Shown: positions 42,000 through 51,633, counted from the stretch's first letter. The stretch is DNA of 64,000 nt from an uncultured Porphyromonadaceae bacterium (GCA_902461565.1 CABPYL010000012.1:1-64000); one strand, 5' to 3'. Translations and numbers: made by a program. The notes: generated by a model not told the origin, from the letters alone.

Positions 42000-42983
42000 T
42001 CAGATGTCCCACACAAGGTACATCGCACCCCATGTGAAACCGGCACCGAAAGCGGTGAGAACCAGCTTGTCGCCTTTCTTGAGAAGGTGCTTGTACTCGT
42101 CCAGACAGATAGGAATCGATGCCGCGGAGGTATTGCCGGTGTGCTCGATGTTTGTAAGAACCTTTTCCATCGGGAACTTCGCGCGGCCTGCCACAGCCTC
42201 GATAATTCGCATGTTGGCCTGGTGGGGGATAAGATATTTCACATCATCGGCCTCGAGGTTGTTACGCTTCATCACCTCGAGCGTGGAAGTAAGCATGTCC
42301 ATTACGGCGTGCTTGTATACGGCGCGTCCGTCCTGGAACAGCATGTTCTCCCCGGCATCTACAGTTGCGTGCGTAGTGGGGCGGTACGATCCGCCGGCAA
42401 CCATCAGCAGGTGATCCCTGCCTACGCCGTCAACATGGAATACTGCGTCAATAACGCCGACACCTTCTTCATCGGTAGGCTCAACCAAGACAGCGGCAGC
42501 GCCGTCGCCGAACAGAGGACATGTAGAGCGGTCCTCATAGTTCACCATCGAGCTCATTTTCTCGGCTGCGCAGACAACCACCTTTTTGTACAATCCCGAG
42601 CATATATATGCCCTGGCTTCCTGCATGGCCACTAAGAAACCGGCACACGCGGCTTCCATGTCGTAGGAGTAGGCATTCTTCAGCCCTGCGCCGTAGCAGA
42701 TTATAGATCCCGTAGAAGGAAAACGGTGGTCCGGGTTGGATGTGGCGCAGATAAGCACCTCAACTTCCTCGGGCTTCGTGCCGGTGGATTCAAGGAGCTT
42801 CTCTACAGCCTTTATTCCCATATACGACGAACCTTTTTCGGGGTCGCGGAGGATATGGCGGGTTTTAATGCCGACGCGGGTCATGATCCATTCGTCGTTG
42901 GTGTCTACCATCTTCGAGAGCATCTCGTTGTCCAGAATGTCATCGGGCAGGTAGGAGGCAATACCGGAGATTCGGGCGTTCAT
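42000..42983 (-). CDS. fabH: Beta-ketoacyl-ACP synthase III
   Basis: A 327-residue condensing enzyme that starts fatty-acid synthesis from acetyl-CoA and malonyl-ACP. The catalytic triad is visible: Cys113 in MEAACAGFL, His in IPHQANMRII and Asn in GNTSAASIP. Length and the GAGFTWGAMYLVWD ending are normal. Located downstream of rpmF as in many bacteria, but the usual plsX between them is missing; a 220-base gap takes its place. Confidence 0.96.
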   Translation of the reverse strand: MNARISGIASYLPDDILDNEMLSKMVDTNDEWIMTRVGIKTRHILRDPEKGSSYMGIKAVEKLLESTGTKPEEVEVLICATSNPDHRFPSTGSIICYGAGLKNAYSYDMEAACAGFLVAMQEARAYICSGLYKKVVVCAAEKMSSMVNYEDRSTCPLFGDGAAAVLVEPTDEEGVGVIDAVFHVDGVGRDHLLMVAGGSYRPTTHATVDAGENMLFQDGRAVYKHAVMDMLTSTLEVMKRNNLEADDVKYLIPHQANMRIIEAVAGRAKFPMEKVLTNIEHTGNTSAASIPICLDEYKHLLKKGDKLVLTAFGAGFTWGAMYLVWDI

Positions 42984-43203
42984 ATATCTTAAAGGACTTT
43001 GTATTAGCGAAAAAGGACCGGCCGATATTTCGGCGCGGGTATGTTTATAACGAAGGTGTCCTTATACAGCAATGGGAGCCTTTCCACAGGCCCCGTCGCA
43101 AGGACAGTTCGTTGTTTTGCCGATAGATTCCCGCGTTACCCGCGCGCCTCTCCTCCGGAGAGGACGGCGGATCGTTACGGGCTTCAGCATACTGCGGATG
43201 TTT
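42984..43203. other. Gap between rpmF and fabH, no gene seen
   Basis: 220 bases where many genomes carry plsX. No coding frame of credible length or composition is seen on the minus strand, and no promoter box of the Bacteroidetes type. Confidence 0.5.
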
Positions 43204-43389
43204 TTAGAGGGCCTCGTCTTTAACGATAGCCTGCTTGCCGCGATAGTAGCCACATTCGCCGCAGACGGTGTGGTAGATGTGCCATGCGCCGCAGTTGGGG
43301 CAGAGTGCCAGCGTGGGAGCTACTGCCTTGTCGTGGGTACGGCGTTTTGCTGTGCGGGTTTTGGATTGTTTGCGTTTAGGATGTGCCAT
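43204..43389 (-). CDS. rpmF: 50S ribosomal protein L32
   Basis: A 61-residue basic protein beginning MAHPKRKQSKTRTAKRRTHD, the L32 signature, followed by a zinc-ribbon with CPNC and CGEC pairs. Located 23 bases after the DUF177 gene, the classic yceD-rpmF pair. Confidence 0.97.
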   Translation of the reverse strand: MAHPKRKQSKTRTAKRRTHDKAVAPTLALCPNCGAWHIYHTVCGECGYYRGKQAIVKDEAL

Positions 43390-43412
43390 TGTGTTTGGTA
43401 TTGTATGGTTTT

Positions 43413-44015
43413 TTATTCGGATATATTGTCATCGCCGCCGCCGAGTTTGCGCAGCGCGTCCCACCTGGGGTCGGTGGTATCGTTGTCGGCCTCCTCTGCT
43501 TCGTCGATGTTATCTATTTCATCAATAAGTTCGTTTTCCAGTTCCTCATCCTCGCTCCCGCGGGTGGCGCGGTGTTTTTTTAGCAGGCTGCTCATCTGCC
43601 GGTTGCACTTGCCCATAGGATGTACGTGCTTGATGGGAATCGCAAGCACAACTGTGTCGTAAATCATATACGACACGTTCAGGGTGGCGTCGTTCTGCGG
43701 CAGTTCCAGCACTTCGTCGTTGTCATCGTTGTAGGTCTCGCCGTACTTAACCACTATATGGTACTGCGTGTCGATGGGAAAGTGGAGGTCATCAAGGCAA
43801 CGGTCGCAGATAAGAACAACCTCACCCTTGATATCGAAGTCCAGACTGTAGAAATCACCGTTGTAGGTAACAGTAAGATGCACGACAAGGTCGGCACCGT
43901 GAATATCGGTGCTTTCCATATTTGTGAAGAACTGCTTGCCCAGATGATACTCATATTCGTGGGTACCGGTGCTTAGGCTCTTCAGGGGCAGATTGAATTC
44001 AGTAAACTTTCCCAT
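43413..44015 (-). CDS. DUF177 (YceD-type) protein
   Basis: A 200-residue protein with the DUF177 core: VVLICDRCLDDLHFPIDTQYHIVV (the CxxC) and PQNDATLNVSYMIYDTVVLAIPIKHVH. The C-terminus is very acidic (Glu/Asp-rich from about residue 158). YceD-family proteins are linked to 23S rRNA maturation and stand before rpmF almost everywhere. Start chosen at 44015 (MGKFTEFNLPLKSL). Confidence 0.92.
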   Translation of the reverse strand: MGKFTEFNLPLKSLSTGTHEYEYHLGKQFFTNMESTDIHGADLVVHLTVTYNGDFYSLDFDIKGEVVLICDRCLDDLHFPIDTQYHIVVKYGETYNDDNDEVLELPQNDATLNVSYMIYDTVVLAIPIKHVHPMGKCNRQMSSLLKKHRATRGSEDEELENELIDEIDNIDEAEEADNDTTDPRWDALRKLGGGDDNISE

Positions 44016-44041
44016 TTTGTCGCGGTTTTGGAAAAACTTTG

Positions 44042-44073
44042 CAAAGTTATTGTTTTTCCGCCAACAAAACAAA
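44042..44073 (-). promoter_or_regulatory. Promoter of the DUF177-rpmF-fabH-era unit
   Basis: On the minus strand TTTG (44073-44070), 20 bp, TAACTTTG (44049-44042). Confidence 0.72.
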
Positions 44074-44151
44074 CTCACATGCGAAAATTTGTTATACGGT
44101 GGCCTTTATTGGTTAAAACAGGGCAGTTTTGTCCGGTTTTAGACATCTTTT

Positions 44152-45117
44152 TCAGCTCAGCTGTAACATTCTGTCTATAGGTTTCAGTGCGCGCTCAGCC
44201 AGTTCTGGGTCTACTGTAACCTCCGGACCCTCGTCGCGCAGACAGTCGCGCAGCCTGGCAAGGGTGTTCAACTTCATATAGGCGCAGTCGTTGCAGCCGC
44301 AGGTGCTGTCCAGTGGAGGAGCCGGTATAAAAGTTTTGTCCGGCGCGCCCTTGCGCATCTGGTGCAGTATGCCGCTTTCGGTTGCAACGATAAACTCTTT
44401 CGCATCACTCTCGAGAGCATATTTCAGCAGCACGGCGGTAGAACCCACTTTGTCGGCCATAATCACGACAGGACGCGGGCATTCGGGATGGACAAGCACC
44501 GGCGCGCCGGGATGCTCCTTTTTGAGTTGAGCGATGCCTTCTGCCGAGAAACGCTGGTGCACATGGCAGGCACCGTCCCAAAGCAGCATATCGCGTCCGG
44601 TAACGGAGTTGATGTACGAGCCCAAGTTGCGGTCTGGTCCGAAAATCAGTTTGGCATCCTGCGGAAACGATTCTACTATCTTGCGGGCGTTACCGGATGT
44701 TACAAGCACGTCGCTCAGCGCCTTAACCTCCAACGAAGTATTCACGTAGCTTATCACAGTGTAATCCGGATGAGCCTTGATAAAAGCCTCGAATTCGTCG
44801 GCAGGACAGCTGTCGGCAAGCGAGCATCCCGCTGTATTGTCGGGCACGAGCACTTTTTTGTCCGGGCACAGCACCTTTACGGTGTCGCCCATAAAGTTGA
44901 CACCGCACATAACTATAATGTCGGCATCAGCGGCGGTTTCGGCGGCAGTCCGGGCAAGAGCCAGCGAGTCGCCCACATGGTCGGCTATATCCTGAATTGC
45001 GCCATCCACATAGTAGTGGGCTAAGATAACGGCGTTCTTCTCTTTTTTCAGTTTTTGAATCTCGGCTTTGAGTTCTTCGGCTTGCACGGGGGCGGCCTTA
45101 TTGGAGCAGGTATTCAT
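44152..45117 (-). CDS. nadA: Quinolinate synthase A
   Basis: A 321-residue 4Fe-4S enzyme that condenses iminoaspartate and dihydroxyacetone phosphate to quinolinate for NAD synthesis. Motifs: VILAHYYVDGAIQDIADHVGDSL, IIVMCGVNFMGDTVK, NTSLEVKALSDVLVTSGNA, HPECP and CGCNDCAYMKLN, giving the cluster cysteines. nadB/nadC are not adjacent. Own promoter just upstream. Confidence 0.96.
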   Translation of the reverse strand: MNTCSNKAAPVQAEELKAEIQKLKKEKNAVILAHYYVDGAIQDIADHVGDSLALARTAAETAADADIIVMCGVNFMGDTVKVLCPDKKVLVPDNTAGCSLADSCPADEFEAFIKAHPDYTVISYVNTSLEVKALSDVLVTSGNARKIVESFPQDAKLIFGPDRNLGSYINSVTGRDMLLWDGACHVHQRFSAEGIAQLKKEHPGAPVLVHPECPRPVVIMADKVGSTAVLLKYALESDAKEFIVATESGILHQMRKGAPDKTFIPAPPLDSTCGCNDCAYMKLNTLARLRDCLRDEGPEVTVDPELAERALKPIDRMLQLS

Positions 45118-45135
45118 AACAGTTTAATTATGCCG

Positions 45136-45167
45136 CAAATTTATCAAAAATTTCTCACCTCGCCAAA
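45136..45167 (-). promoter_or_regulatory. Promoter of nadA
   Basis: On the minus strand TTTG (45167-45164), 20 bp, TAAATTTG (45143-45136), 19 bases before the start codon. Confidence 0.7.
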
Positions 45168-45187
45168 CGGCTGTGTCGCGGCAGCCA

Positions 45188-46516
45188 TTATTCCGCGGTT
45201 TGTGGGCGGGAGAGATGCCTGGGAAAAAGGAAAATGATGGACAGCACAATCATTGCGGCAAGTGCCCAGGGATAGTAGAGATATGGGAAAGGTGCCGCCG
45301 GCGATATTCCCGCCAGCGACGTGGCAAGAAGCGTCTGGGCGCCATAAGGAATAAGACACTGCACCACGCACGATGCGGAATCGAGCAGCGAGGCGCTTTT
45401 ACGTCTGTCTATGCCGTAGCGGCGTGCGATGTCGGCCGAAATACTACCCACAGTGATTATGGCCACGGTATTGTTGGCGGTGCACAGGTTAACCACACCC
45501 ACAAGGCATGCAAGCACAGCCTGCGCTCCCCGCTGTCCCGATATACGCACCGTAAGCCCCCGCAGTATAAATGATATACCGCCGGCGGCCTTGATCACAC
45601 CAAGCATTCCGGCGGCAAGAAGGGTTATCACTATCAGATCGCCCATACCGGCGATTCCCGAGCCGGCAAAGGTTGCCATGTCTATCAGCGTCACACCGGT
45701 AGCAATGCCCATGCCGAGCGCGGCGAGTATGCCAAGAGCAAGAACCACAGTAACATTAAGACCCGAGATTGCCGTTGCGAGCACCACGATATATGGCAGG
45801 ATAAGCCAGTAATTACAGCTTTCACCCAACGCTATGGCAGGGGTGCCCTGCCCCATTACGATATACGCCGCCAGAGTTATGATTGCCGCCGGAAGCGCTA
45901 TCCACAGATTGGCCTTGAATTTATCGGACATATTGCATCCCTGCGAACGAGTGGCGGCGATGGTGGTATCGGAAATAAAGGAAAGATTGTCACCGAAAAA
46001 CGCTCCGCCAAGCACCGCCGCCACATAGAATGGCACACTGGCGTCTACAGTAGCTGCAATCTCAACCGCCAATGGAACTAACGCCACAACCGTACCTACC
46101 GATGTACCGATAGACAGCGATATGAAACAGGCGGCAAAAAAGAGCGTAGGAACTACGAACTCAGGCGGGAAAAAGCGCAAGGTAAGGTTCACCGTGGCAT
46201 CGACAGCACCAATTTCCTTTGCCATAGAGGCGAAAGCACCGGCAAGCACGAACACCCATATCATATACAGGATGTTGGGATGGCCGGCAGCCCGCGAGAA
46301 GGTGTCGATGCGGTCCATCAGACTGTGCCCGCGATATATAATCACTGCCCACATCGACGCAACCACCAGGGCCACAGCAATGGGCATTTTATAAAAATCG
46401 TCAAGAATTACAGATACCGCCACATACAGCAGCAGAAAAACAAGCACGGGCGACAGCGCAAGCCAACCCGCGGCAGCACTTACGCGTCGGCCGTCTTTAT
46501 ATGTATTGTCAGTCAT
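45188..46516 (-). CDS. NhaC-family Na+/H+ antiporter
   Basis: A 442-residue inner-membrane protein with about 10-12 hydrophobic segments. Signature stretches of the NhaC family are present: FISLSIGTSVGTVVALVPLA, GGAFFGDNLSFISDTTIAATRSQGC, and ANNTVAIITVGSISADIARRYGIDRRKSASLLD. It exchanges Na+ for H+; some relatives carry other organic substrates. Single-gene unit with its own promoter, ending 21 bases before the nadA promoter. Confidence 0.9.
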   Translation of the reverse strand: MTDNTYKDGRRVSAAAGWLALSPVLVFLLLYVAVSVILDDFYKMPIAVALVVASMWAVIIYRGHSLMDRIDTFSRAAGHPNILYMIWVFVLAGAFASMAKEIGAVDATVNLTLRFFPPEFVVPTLFFAACFISLSIGTSVGTVVALVPLAVEIAATVDASVPFYVAAVLGGAFFGDNLSFISDTTIAATRSQGCNMSDKFKANLWIALPAAIITLAAYIVMGQGTPAIALGESCNYWLILPYIVVLATAISGLNVTVVLALGILAALGMGIATGVTLIDMATFAGSGIAGMGDLIVITLLAAGMLGVIKAAGGISFILRGLTVRISGQRGAQAVLACLVGVVNLCTANNTVAIITVGSISADIARRYGIDRRKSASLLDSASCVVQCLIPYGAQTLLATSLAGISPAAPFPYLYYPWALAAMIVLSIIFLFPRHLSRPQTAE

Positions 46517-46569
46517 AGCACTCTGAAAATTGACAGCGGCATATGCGGCAACCGTCTATTTTTCAGATG

Positions 46570-46601
46570 CAAAATTAGCAAAATTTCAACATTCCGCCAA
46601 A
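46570..46601 (-). promoter_or_regulatory. Promoter of the NhaC-type antiporter gene
   Basis: On the minus strand TTTG (46601-46598), 20 bp, TAATTTTG (46577-46570), 54 bases before the start codon. Confidence 0.7.
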
Positions 46602-46605
46602 TAAA

Positions 46606-46632
46606 GCCGGCCCCGGTGCGTCCGGAGCCGGC
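46606..46632 (-). terminator. Terminator of the phosphodiester-glycosidase-like gene
   Basis: GCCGGC arms with flanking CC/GG pairs and one mismatch; on the minus strand followed by TTTATTT. It overlaps the -33 region of the next promoter only at its edge. Confidence 0.6.
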
Positions 46633-46653
46633 ATACGGTTTATGTTTTGCAGT

Positions 46654-49092
46654 TTATTTCAGAACTACCTTGCGGACATCAGTACCCTGGCGGCGGATAT
46701 AGACACCTGCGGCAGGATTGAGCACACGCATGCCCTGAAGGTTGAAATATTCCACCGGAGCGTCGGTATTGGCGCCCGCATTGGGCAGGGCTATGCTACC
46801 CGTGGAGGGGTATACTGCACGGATGGCTTTCACGGAAAGAATGTGATCGCCTTTGTATTCGGAGTTTACGGGGGATGAGAACTTTATCGAGCGTAGTGTC
46901 AGCGGATAAGTGCCGGCATAGGATGGCTCGCCTACCATGCTCACGGGCACTTCGACGATATGCATTTCGCCTGCAGCCCATGCCTGTTCCGGTTCGATTG
47001 TGGCGTAGGTACGTTCGGCCCCGGCAGGACGGAGGTCCAAGGTAAGTTTCTCAACAGGCAGATCATGAGTGAATTCAACTTCGAGCTTCTCCGGAAGACC
47101 ATATACAGTGAGGTCGGCACTGAGGGTTATTTCCGAAGCCGAGCGCGGGTTATTGTAGGTATAGGTGATATTGCCGTCATTGCCTAAGGTTACAGACTTG
47201 AGGCCGGAAGAGCCTTTCACAGTCCATTTGTTCCAGTCGGCATTAAGCAGCAGGAATGATGCCGTCGGATTCTCCACCGTAACTTCTGCAGTTATCGTAG
47301 TTTCGCGCAGGGTTCCGGATATTGTGGTGGAACCGTTGCGGAGGGCATGCAGAACGCCTTCTTCGTCGATGGACACCACCGTCGGATCGGCAATGCTCCA
47401 CGACAGATGCGCGGGATTGAAACTGTATGTCCGGTCGCCGAGAGTAGTTGTAACCTCGATAGGGAACACGTGGCCCTCGTCAATAAGGATAAAAGAGCGC
47501 GTCATCACCGGCTCGGATTCCTTAACACTCACCGTCTTGCTTACGGTAGCACCCGTAGGGGACGTTACCGTAAGAACACCTTCAGCCTTTTCGGAACCGG
47601 CCACAAAGGCGGTACCGTCGCAAGTGCCGATGCCGTCGGAACAAGTTGTTACAAAGTCCTTGTAATCATAGGTCAGCACTGTGCCGTACTTGTTGTAGGC
47701 AATCACCTGTGGTACGAAAGTAGCGCCTGTAGGAACGTCGAGTGTAACATCTTCGAAAGCAAGCGAGGCCACTTCATTGTCATCCTCGGGAGCTGTGTTG
47801 AAAATCATCCATCCGTTGGCCACTGCCCGGGGAGTACCCTCGGTGGTGCGGTTGATTATACGGTCTTCTATCATAAGTTCAGCCGAGCCGCCAGCGTCCA
47901 CGTTGAGCAGATTATTACAGCCGAGGTAGCGCATAAGATCGCACATCTCGGCAACGGTGCAGCCCGCCGACATCTTGTACACCGGGTCCTGCGATTTGTC
48001 TATCACCACCATATACAGCTTCTTGCCGTCCTTGGAACTGCCGTAGGCTGCGCGGGAATATACCATTGTGTTGTACGAATCCCAGTAGTTCTGTTCGGTG
48101 ATTTCGCCGTCGCGCATGACGAACATGTTGCCTGTAACGGCATTGCGTATTTCGGGGGTCTCCTCCTTGCCGTAGGTATTGAACACCCAGCTGTAGTTGA
48201 GTGTAACCTTGTCGCCCTTGACAAGCTGCGCAAGTTCGTCTCCCTTGGCCACAATAGCCAGGTCATAGCTTCCGAGCGTGCCTCGGCCATTGCTGCTGCG
48301 CACCTCGGCGACGGTGAAACATACGTCGCGTCCGGCAGTCCACTCCGACCCTTCGTCGAGTGTTAGCATAACCTCGGTGCACGCTTCATCTTCTACTATA
48401 TCATAGTTGAGATTGTTCTGACTGATTTCCTCGGGAGTATCGTCGCGCAAGGGAATGAACTGACGGTCGGGACCGTAATAGGGGGTATATATCGAATACT
48501 GACCGCTTTTGAAACCTTTATTGGCATTGGTAAACTCACGCGTGCCAAGTTTTTCGGTAGTAAAGGTCTGTGTGGCCTTGCACACGTCGATGTACAGCTT
48601 GTTCGTAACGTCTACCGACACAATTCCGGCATGTTCGGTCGTCCACCACCACCAGTGCGGCAGGCATTTGCTGTCGGTGGCGAAAATACCTTCGCGCAGA
48701 CTCACGCCGTGAGCCATCGGGCCGTAGGCTTTATACGGAGGCTGCGAGGCAACGATAAAAAAGTTGGAATTCTCGGCAGCCATAGGACGATGTCCCGGGG
48801 CATCGTAGCGTTTCGCCGCATCCACAAGCAGCTCGGTGCCGTATGCACGGTCGTTAGGAATAGTGGTCTCTATCTTTACATGCGGATTGTTTAGATCCAC
48901 CGTAACGATATTGACGTTAAGAGGAAATTCGGGCAGACGGTAGCGTGTGTACACGGTGCCGGGACCGATGGAACGCTCGAGGTGCTTGACAAGCAGGTAA
49001 TCCTTGCCTTGCAACGTTACAGTCTCGCTTGTCTGGGCCGATAATCCGGCAGCCACAAACAGCGCCAGAAGTGCCGAAAAGTGTTTTTTCAT
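46654..49092 (-). CDS. Secreted phosphodiester-glycosidase-like (NAGPA) protein with type IX-like tail
   Basis: An 812-residue exported protein: signal peptide MKKHFSALLALFVAAGLSAQ, then a domain of the NAGPA/phosphodiester-glycosidase family with ENSNFFIVASQPPYKAYGP, KKLYMVVIDKS, SAGCTVAEMCDLMRYLGCNNLLNVDAGGSAELM (about residues 375-415), then Ig-like domains (LSWSIADPTVVSIDEEGVL), a C-terminal carbohydrate-binding-like region and the tail YFNLQGMRVLNPAAGVYIRRQG. Known members uncover mannose-6-phosphate or act on exopolysaccharides; substrate here is unknown. Own gene unit, surface exposure inferred. Confidence 0.85.
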   Translation of the reverse strand: MKKHFSALLALFVAAGLSAQTSETVTLQGKDYLLVKHLERSIGPGTVYTRYRLPEFPLNVNIVTVDLNNPHVKIETTIPNDRAYGTELLVDAAKRYDAPGHRPMAAENSNFFIVASQPPYKAYGPMAHGVSLREGIFATDSKCLPHWWWWTTEHAGIVSVDVTNKLYIDVCKATQTFTTEKLGTREFTNANKGFKSGQYSIYTPYYGPDRQFIPLRDDTPEEISQNNLNYDIVEDEACTEVMLTLDEGSEWTAGRDVCFTVAEVRSSNGRGTLGSYDLAIVAKGDELAQLVKGDKVTLNYSWVFNTYGKEETPEIRNAVTGNMFVMRDGEITEQNYWDSYNTMVYSRAAYGSSKDGKKLYMVVIDKSQDPVYKMSAGCTVAEMCDLMRYLGCNNLLNVDAGGSAELMIEDRIINRTTEGTPRAVANGWMIFNTAPEDDNEVASLAFEDVTLDVPTGATFVPQVIAYNKYGTVLTYDYKDFVTTCSDGIGTCDGTAFVAGSEKAEGVLTVTSPTGATVSKTVSVKESEPVMTRSFILIDEGHVFPIEVTTTLGDRTYSFNPAHLSWSIADPTVVSIDEEGVLHALRNGSTTISGTLRETTITAEVTVENPTASFLLLNADWNKWTVKGSSGLKSVTLGNDGNITYTYNNPRSASEITLSADLTVYGLPEKLEVEFTHDLPVEKLTLDLRPAGAERTYATIEPEQAWAAGEMHIVEVPVSMVGEPSYAGTYPLTLRSIKFSSPVNSEYKGDHILSVKAIRAVYPSTGSIALPNAGANTDAPVEYFNLQGMRVLNPAAGVYIRRQGTDVRKVVLK

Positions 49093-49146
49093 AGTATTTC
49101 GCCGCAGAATATCCGCTGCGTCGGTAATCAGGGTTTATATTCTGCA

Positions 49147-49154
49147 CAAAGATA
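49147..49154 (-). promoter_or_regulatory. -7 box of the phosphodiester-glycosidase-like gene
   Basis: On the minus strand TATCTTTG, 55 bases before the start at 49092. No clear -33 TTTG at the right distance. Confidence 0.5.
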
Positions 49155-49224
49155 ATCAAAAAGTTTCTCCATGCCATATTTTTCTACATTCCCCGTCAAA
49201 AAAATAAAGACATATTCTTCTATT

Positions 49225-50175
49225 TCAGCATTTGCTGTCACCTGCCGGATCAACATATCTGCCGTCTACCTTGGTTGGCTCCAGATGCAGCCCGATAAAT
49301 GTGTCGCGGCCGAAACGGTTGCGCAGATTCTTTTCTATATTCGAGGCATGTTCGTGCGCATGATACAGCGATATATCGCCGGGCAGACGCAGGTGCATGG
49401 AAATGGCGATTGTATTTCCGATGCGGCGCGTACGCAGATTATGTATGCTGCTCACATTCGGTTCGCTTCCGGCAATCTCAATTATTTCCTTTTCCAGGTC
49501 GTCTGGAAGGCTGCATTCCGTCAGTTCGCCAACAGCTTGATTCAGAAGTTTAAATGCCGTAACTATAATTACAATGCTTACCACCACGGCAGCGATGGGG
49601 TCGAGCACCGTCCATTTCGCGCCCAGAAACAGCGCCCCGCCCACGCCGACGGCGGTGCCGATAGACGATAGTGCGTCCGAGCGGTGATGCCACGCATTGG
49701 CCACCACGGCCTGCGAACCGGTCTCACGCCCTGTCTTAACAGTAAACCGATAGGCCCATTCCTTCAGCAGAATGCTCACCACTGCCGCCGCAAAGGCAAT
49801 AAACCCCGGTCGCGGCAGCTGATAGCCGCAGATACATCTGTAAATTTTGTAAATACCGTCGTAGCACAAGGCAATGCCCACACCAAGCAATGCAACACCG
49901 ATAATAGCTGTGGCAAGGGTCTCGTATTTACCGTGGCCATACTTGTGGCCCTTGTCCACCGGCTTGCGGGAAATCCTCACGAACACAATCACAACAAGAT
50001 CGGTAAGAAAATCGGAAAGAGAATGAACGGCATCGGCAATCAGAGCCGACGAATGGCCAACAATACCGGCAACAAGTTTGAAAACAAGAAGCACCACATT
50101 GACAAGGCTACCCATCAATGTAACGCGATATATCCGACGCTCGCGCACGTTGTCATCTCTGTATTTCTGCTCCAT
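49225..50175 (-). CDS. Cation diffusion facilitator (CDF) metal transporter
   Basis: A 316-residue inner-membrane protein that exports divalent metals in exchange for protons. Metal-site motifs are HSLSDFLTD in the second helix and HHRSDALSS in the fifth, with GHGKYE after helix 2 as in the family, then a C-terminal cytoplasmic domain (HNLRTRRIGNTIAISMHLRLPGDISL). The D/H pattern fits Zn2+, Fe2+ or Mn2+ transport. Start chosen at 50175. A TATATTTG box lies at 50214-50221 on the same strand, without a clear -33. Confidence 0.93.
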   Translation of the reverse strand: MEQKYRDDNVRERRIYRVTLMGSLVNVVLLVFKLVAGIVGHSSALIADAVHSLSDFLTDLVVIVFVRISRKPVDKGHKYGHGKYETLATAIIGVALLGVGIALCYDGIYKIYRCICGYQLPRPGFIAFAAAVVSILLKEWAYRFTVKTGRETGSQAVVANAWHHRSDALSSIGTAVGVGGALFLGAKWTVLDPIAAVVVSIVIIVTAFKLLNQAVGELTECSLPDDLEKEIIEIAGSEPNVSSIHNLRTRRIGNTIAISMHLRLPGDISLYHAHEHASNIEKNLRNRFGRDTFIGLHLEPTKVDGRYVDPAGDSKC

Positions 50176-50319
50176 AAACCGCTGCCCGTCCGGGACAGAT
50201 TTCAAATAAAAAACAAATATAGCCTTTTTATTCGTAAGTACCCTCATTTCCGCATTTTTTGCTCAAAAAAAATAATTAGAAAGGAAATAAAATTGTTAAT
50301 TGTTAATCATTCATATTAG

Positions 50320-50350
50320 GTTGCGGTCTCATTTTTTATTTGTAACTTTG
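50320..50350 (+). promoter_or_regulatory. Promoter of the DUF1016 gene
   Basis: GTTG at 50320-50323, 19 bp, TAACTTTG at 50343-50350. The leader would be about 100 nt. Confidence 0.65.
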
Positions 50351-50454
50351 CTTTTAACATCAAAATATTATAATCTATACATCTGTCAGGATTTAAGGGA
50401 TGTTTGATAATGATGTTATAAAATCAAAAGTATTGACCAACATAATTTACAATT

Positions 50455-51557
50455 ATGGCAAAGACTCAAAATAAACCGGCATTTGTGAAACGTGATTTCA
50501 TTATAGCCGGGAAGGAATATGCACAACTTTTGAATTCGTTGAAAGAACGTTTCCGAAGATCGCAGATAAAGGCAGCACTCAAGGTCAATACATCTATGCT
50601 GGAGTACTATTGGTGTATGGGGCGAGACATTTCAAAACTTCATGAAACGGCAAAATGGGGAAGCGCATTCTTCGATTGTCTCAGTCTTGACCTCAAGACT
50701 GCCTTCCCTGGACAGACAGGTTTTTCCGTTACTAACATCAAGTATGCCAAACGCTGGTATGAATTTTATAATCAGAGTGACGTAATTCGTCAACGGGTCG
50801 TTGACGAATTTGATATGCCTGCTGATTTTGGTATGATTCCGTGGGGACATCACATAGACATTTTTACTCGCAGCAAGTCCGTTGAAGAGGCACTTTTCTA
50901 TATTGAGGAAACCATAAGAAACGATTGGAGCCGTCCTGAACTTGACGCCGAGATAAATAATAATCTATACGGGAAGCGTAGCCATGCCCTTACCAATTTT
51001 GATGAGAAGTTGCCGGCTCCATATAGCGGTCTTGCAAAAGCCATATTAAAAAGTCCTTATGATTTCAGATTCATCGACAAAAAAATAACGACCGAAAAAC
51101 AATTGGAAGATGAACTCGCAGCTAATATAACGCGATTTCTTCTTGAATTAGGACAGGGATTCGCATATGTTGGTCGTCAGATGGAATTAAAGATGCCGGG
51201 AGGTCAGACATTCGTTCCCGATATGATTTTTTACCATACAGGCTTAAATCGTATATAGTTTGCGAACTAAAGATAGTACCTTTTATTCCGGACTTTGCAG
51301 GAAAACTGAATTTCTACGTTTCTGCGGTTGATGAGCTGATGAAGCAACCTGATGACAATCCGACAATAGGGTTGCTTATTTGCAAGTCAAAAGACAATAC
51401 AGTGGTTGAATGGTCGTTCCGTGGCATGAATCAGCCTCTCGGAGTTGCGGAATATCAGCTTAAAGAATTCATTTCCGAGCAAGCCGCAAAGATGCTTCCT
51501 TCCGAGGTTGAATTACAGAACATTATTGATACCTATGATGAAGTATCAGAAGAATGA
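50455..51557 (+). pseudogene. DUF1016/YhcG-type PD-(D/E)XK nuclease, frameshifted
   Basis: The first frame runs from 50455 to a stop at 51256-51258 and gives the DUF1016 N-terminal helical domain (RSQIKAALKVNTSMLEYYWCMGRDIS) and the start of the nuclease core (GQGFAYVGRQMELK, FVPDMIFYHTGLNR). The remainder, IVCELKIVPFIPDFAGKLNFYVSAVDEL on to SEE, continues in another frame up to 51557. Adding one T after CGT at about 51253 would restore NRYIVCELK and a 367-residue protein, the usual length. The break falls between the catalytic Asp and the ExK motif, so nuclease activity should be lost. AT-rich composition suggests horizontal origin. Confidence 0.85.
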
Positions 51558-51633
51558 GCCGTCTTCAGACAAGGATTTCTCACTTTTTTGCCGGACAGAA
51601 AAGAGGGAAATGAACGGTATGAAAAAAATTTCG

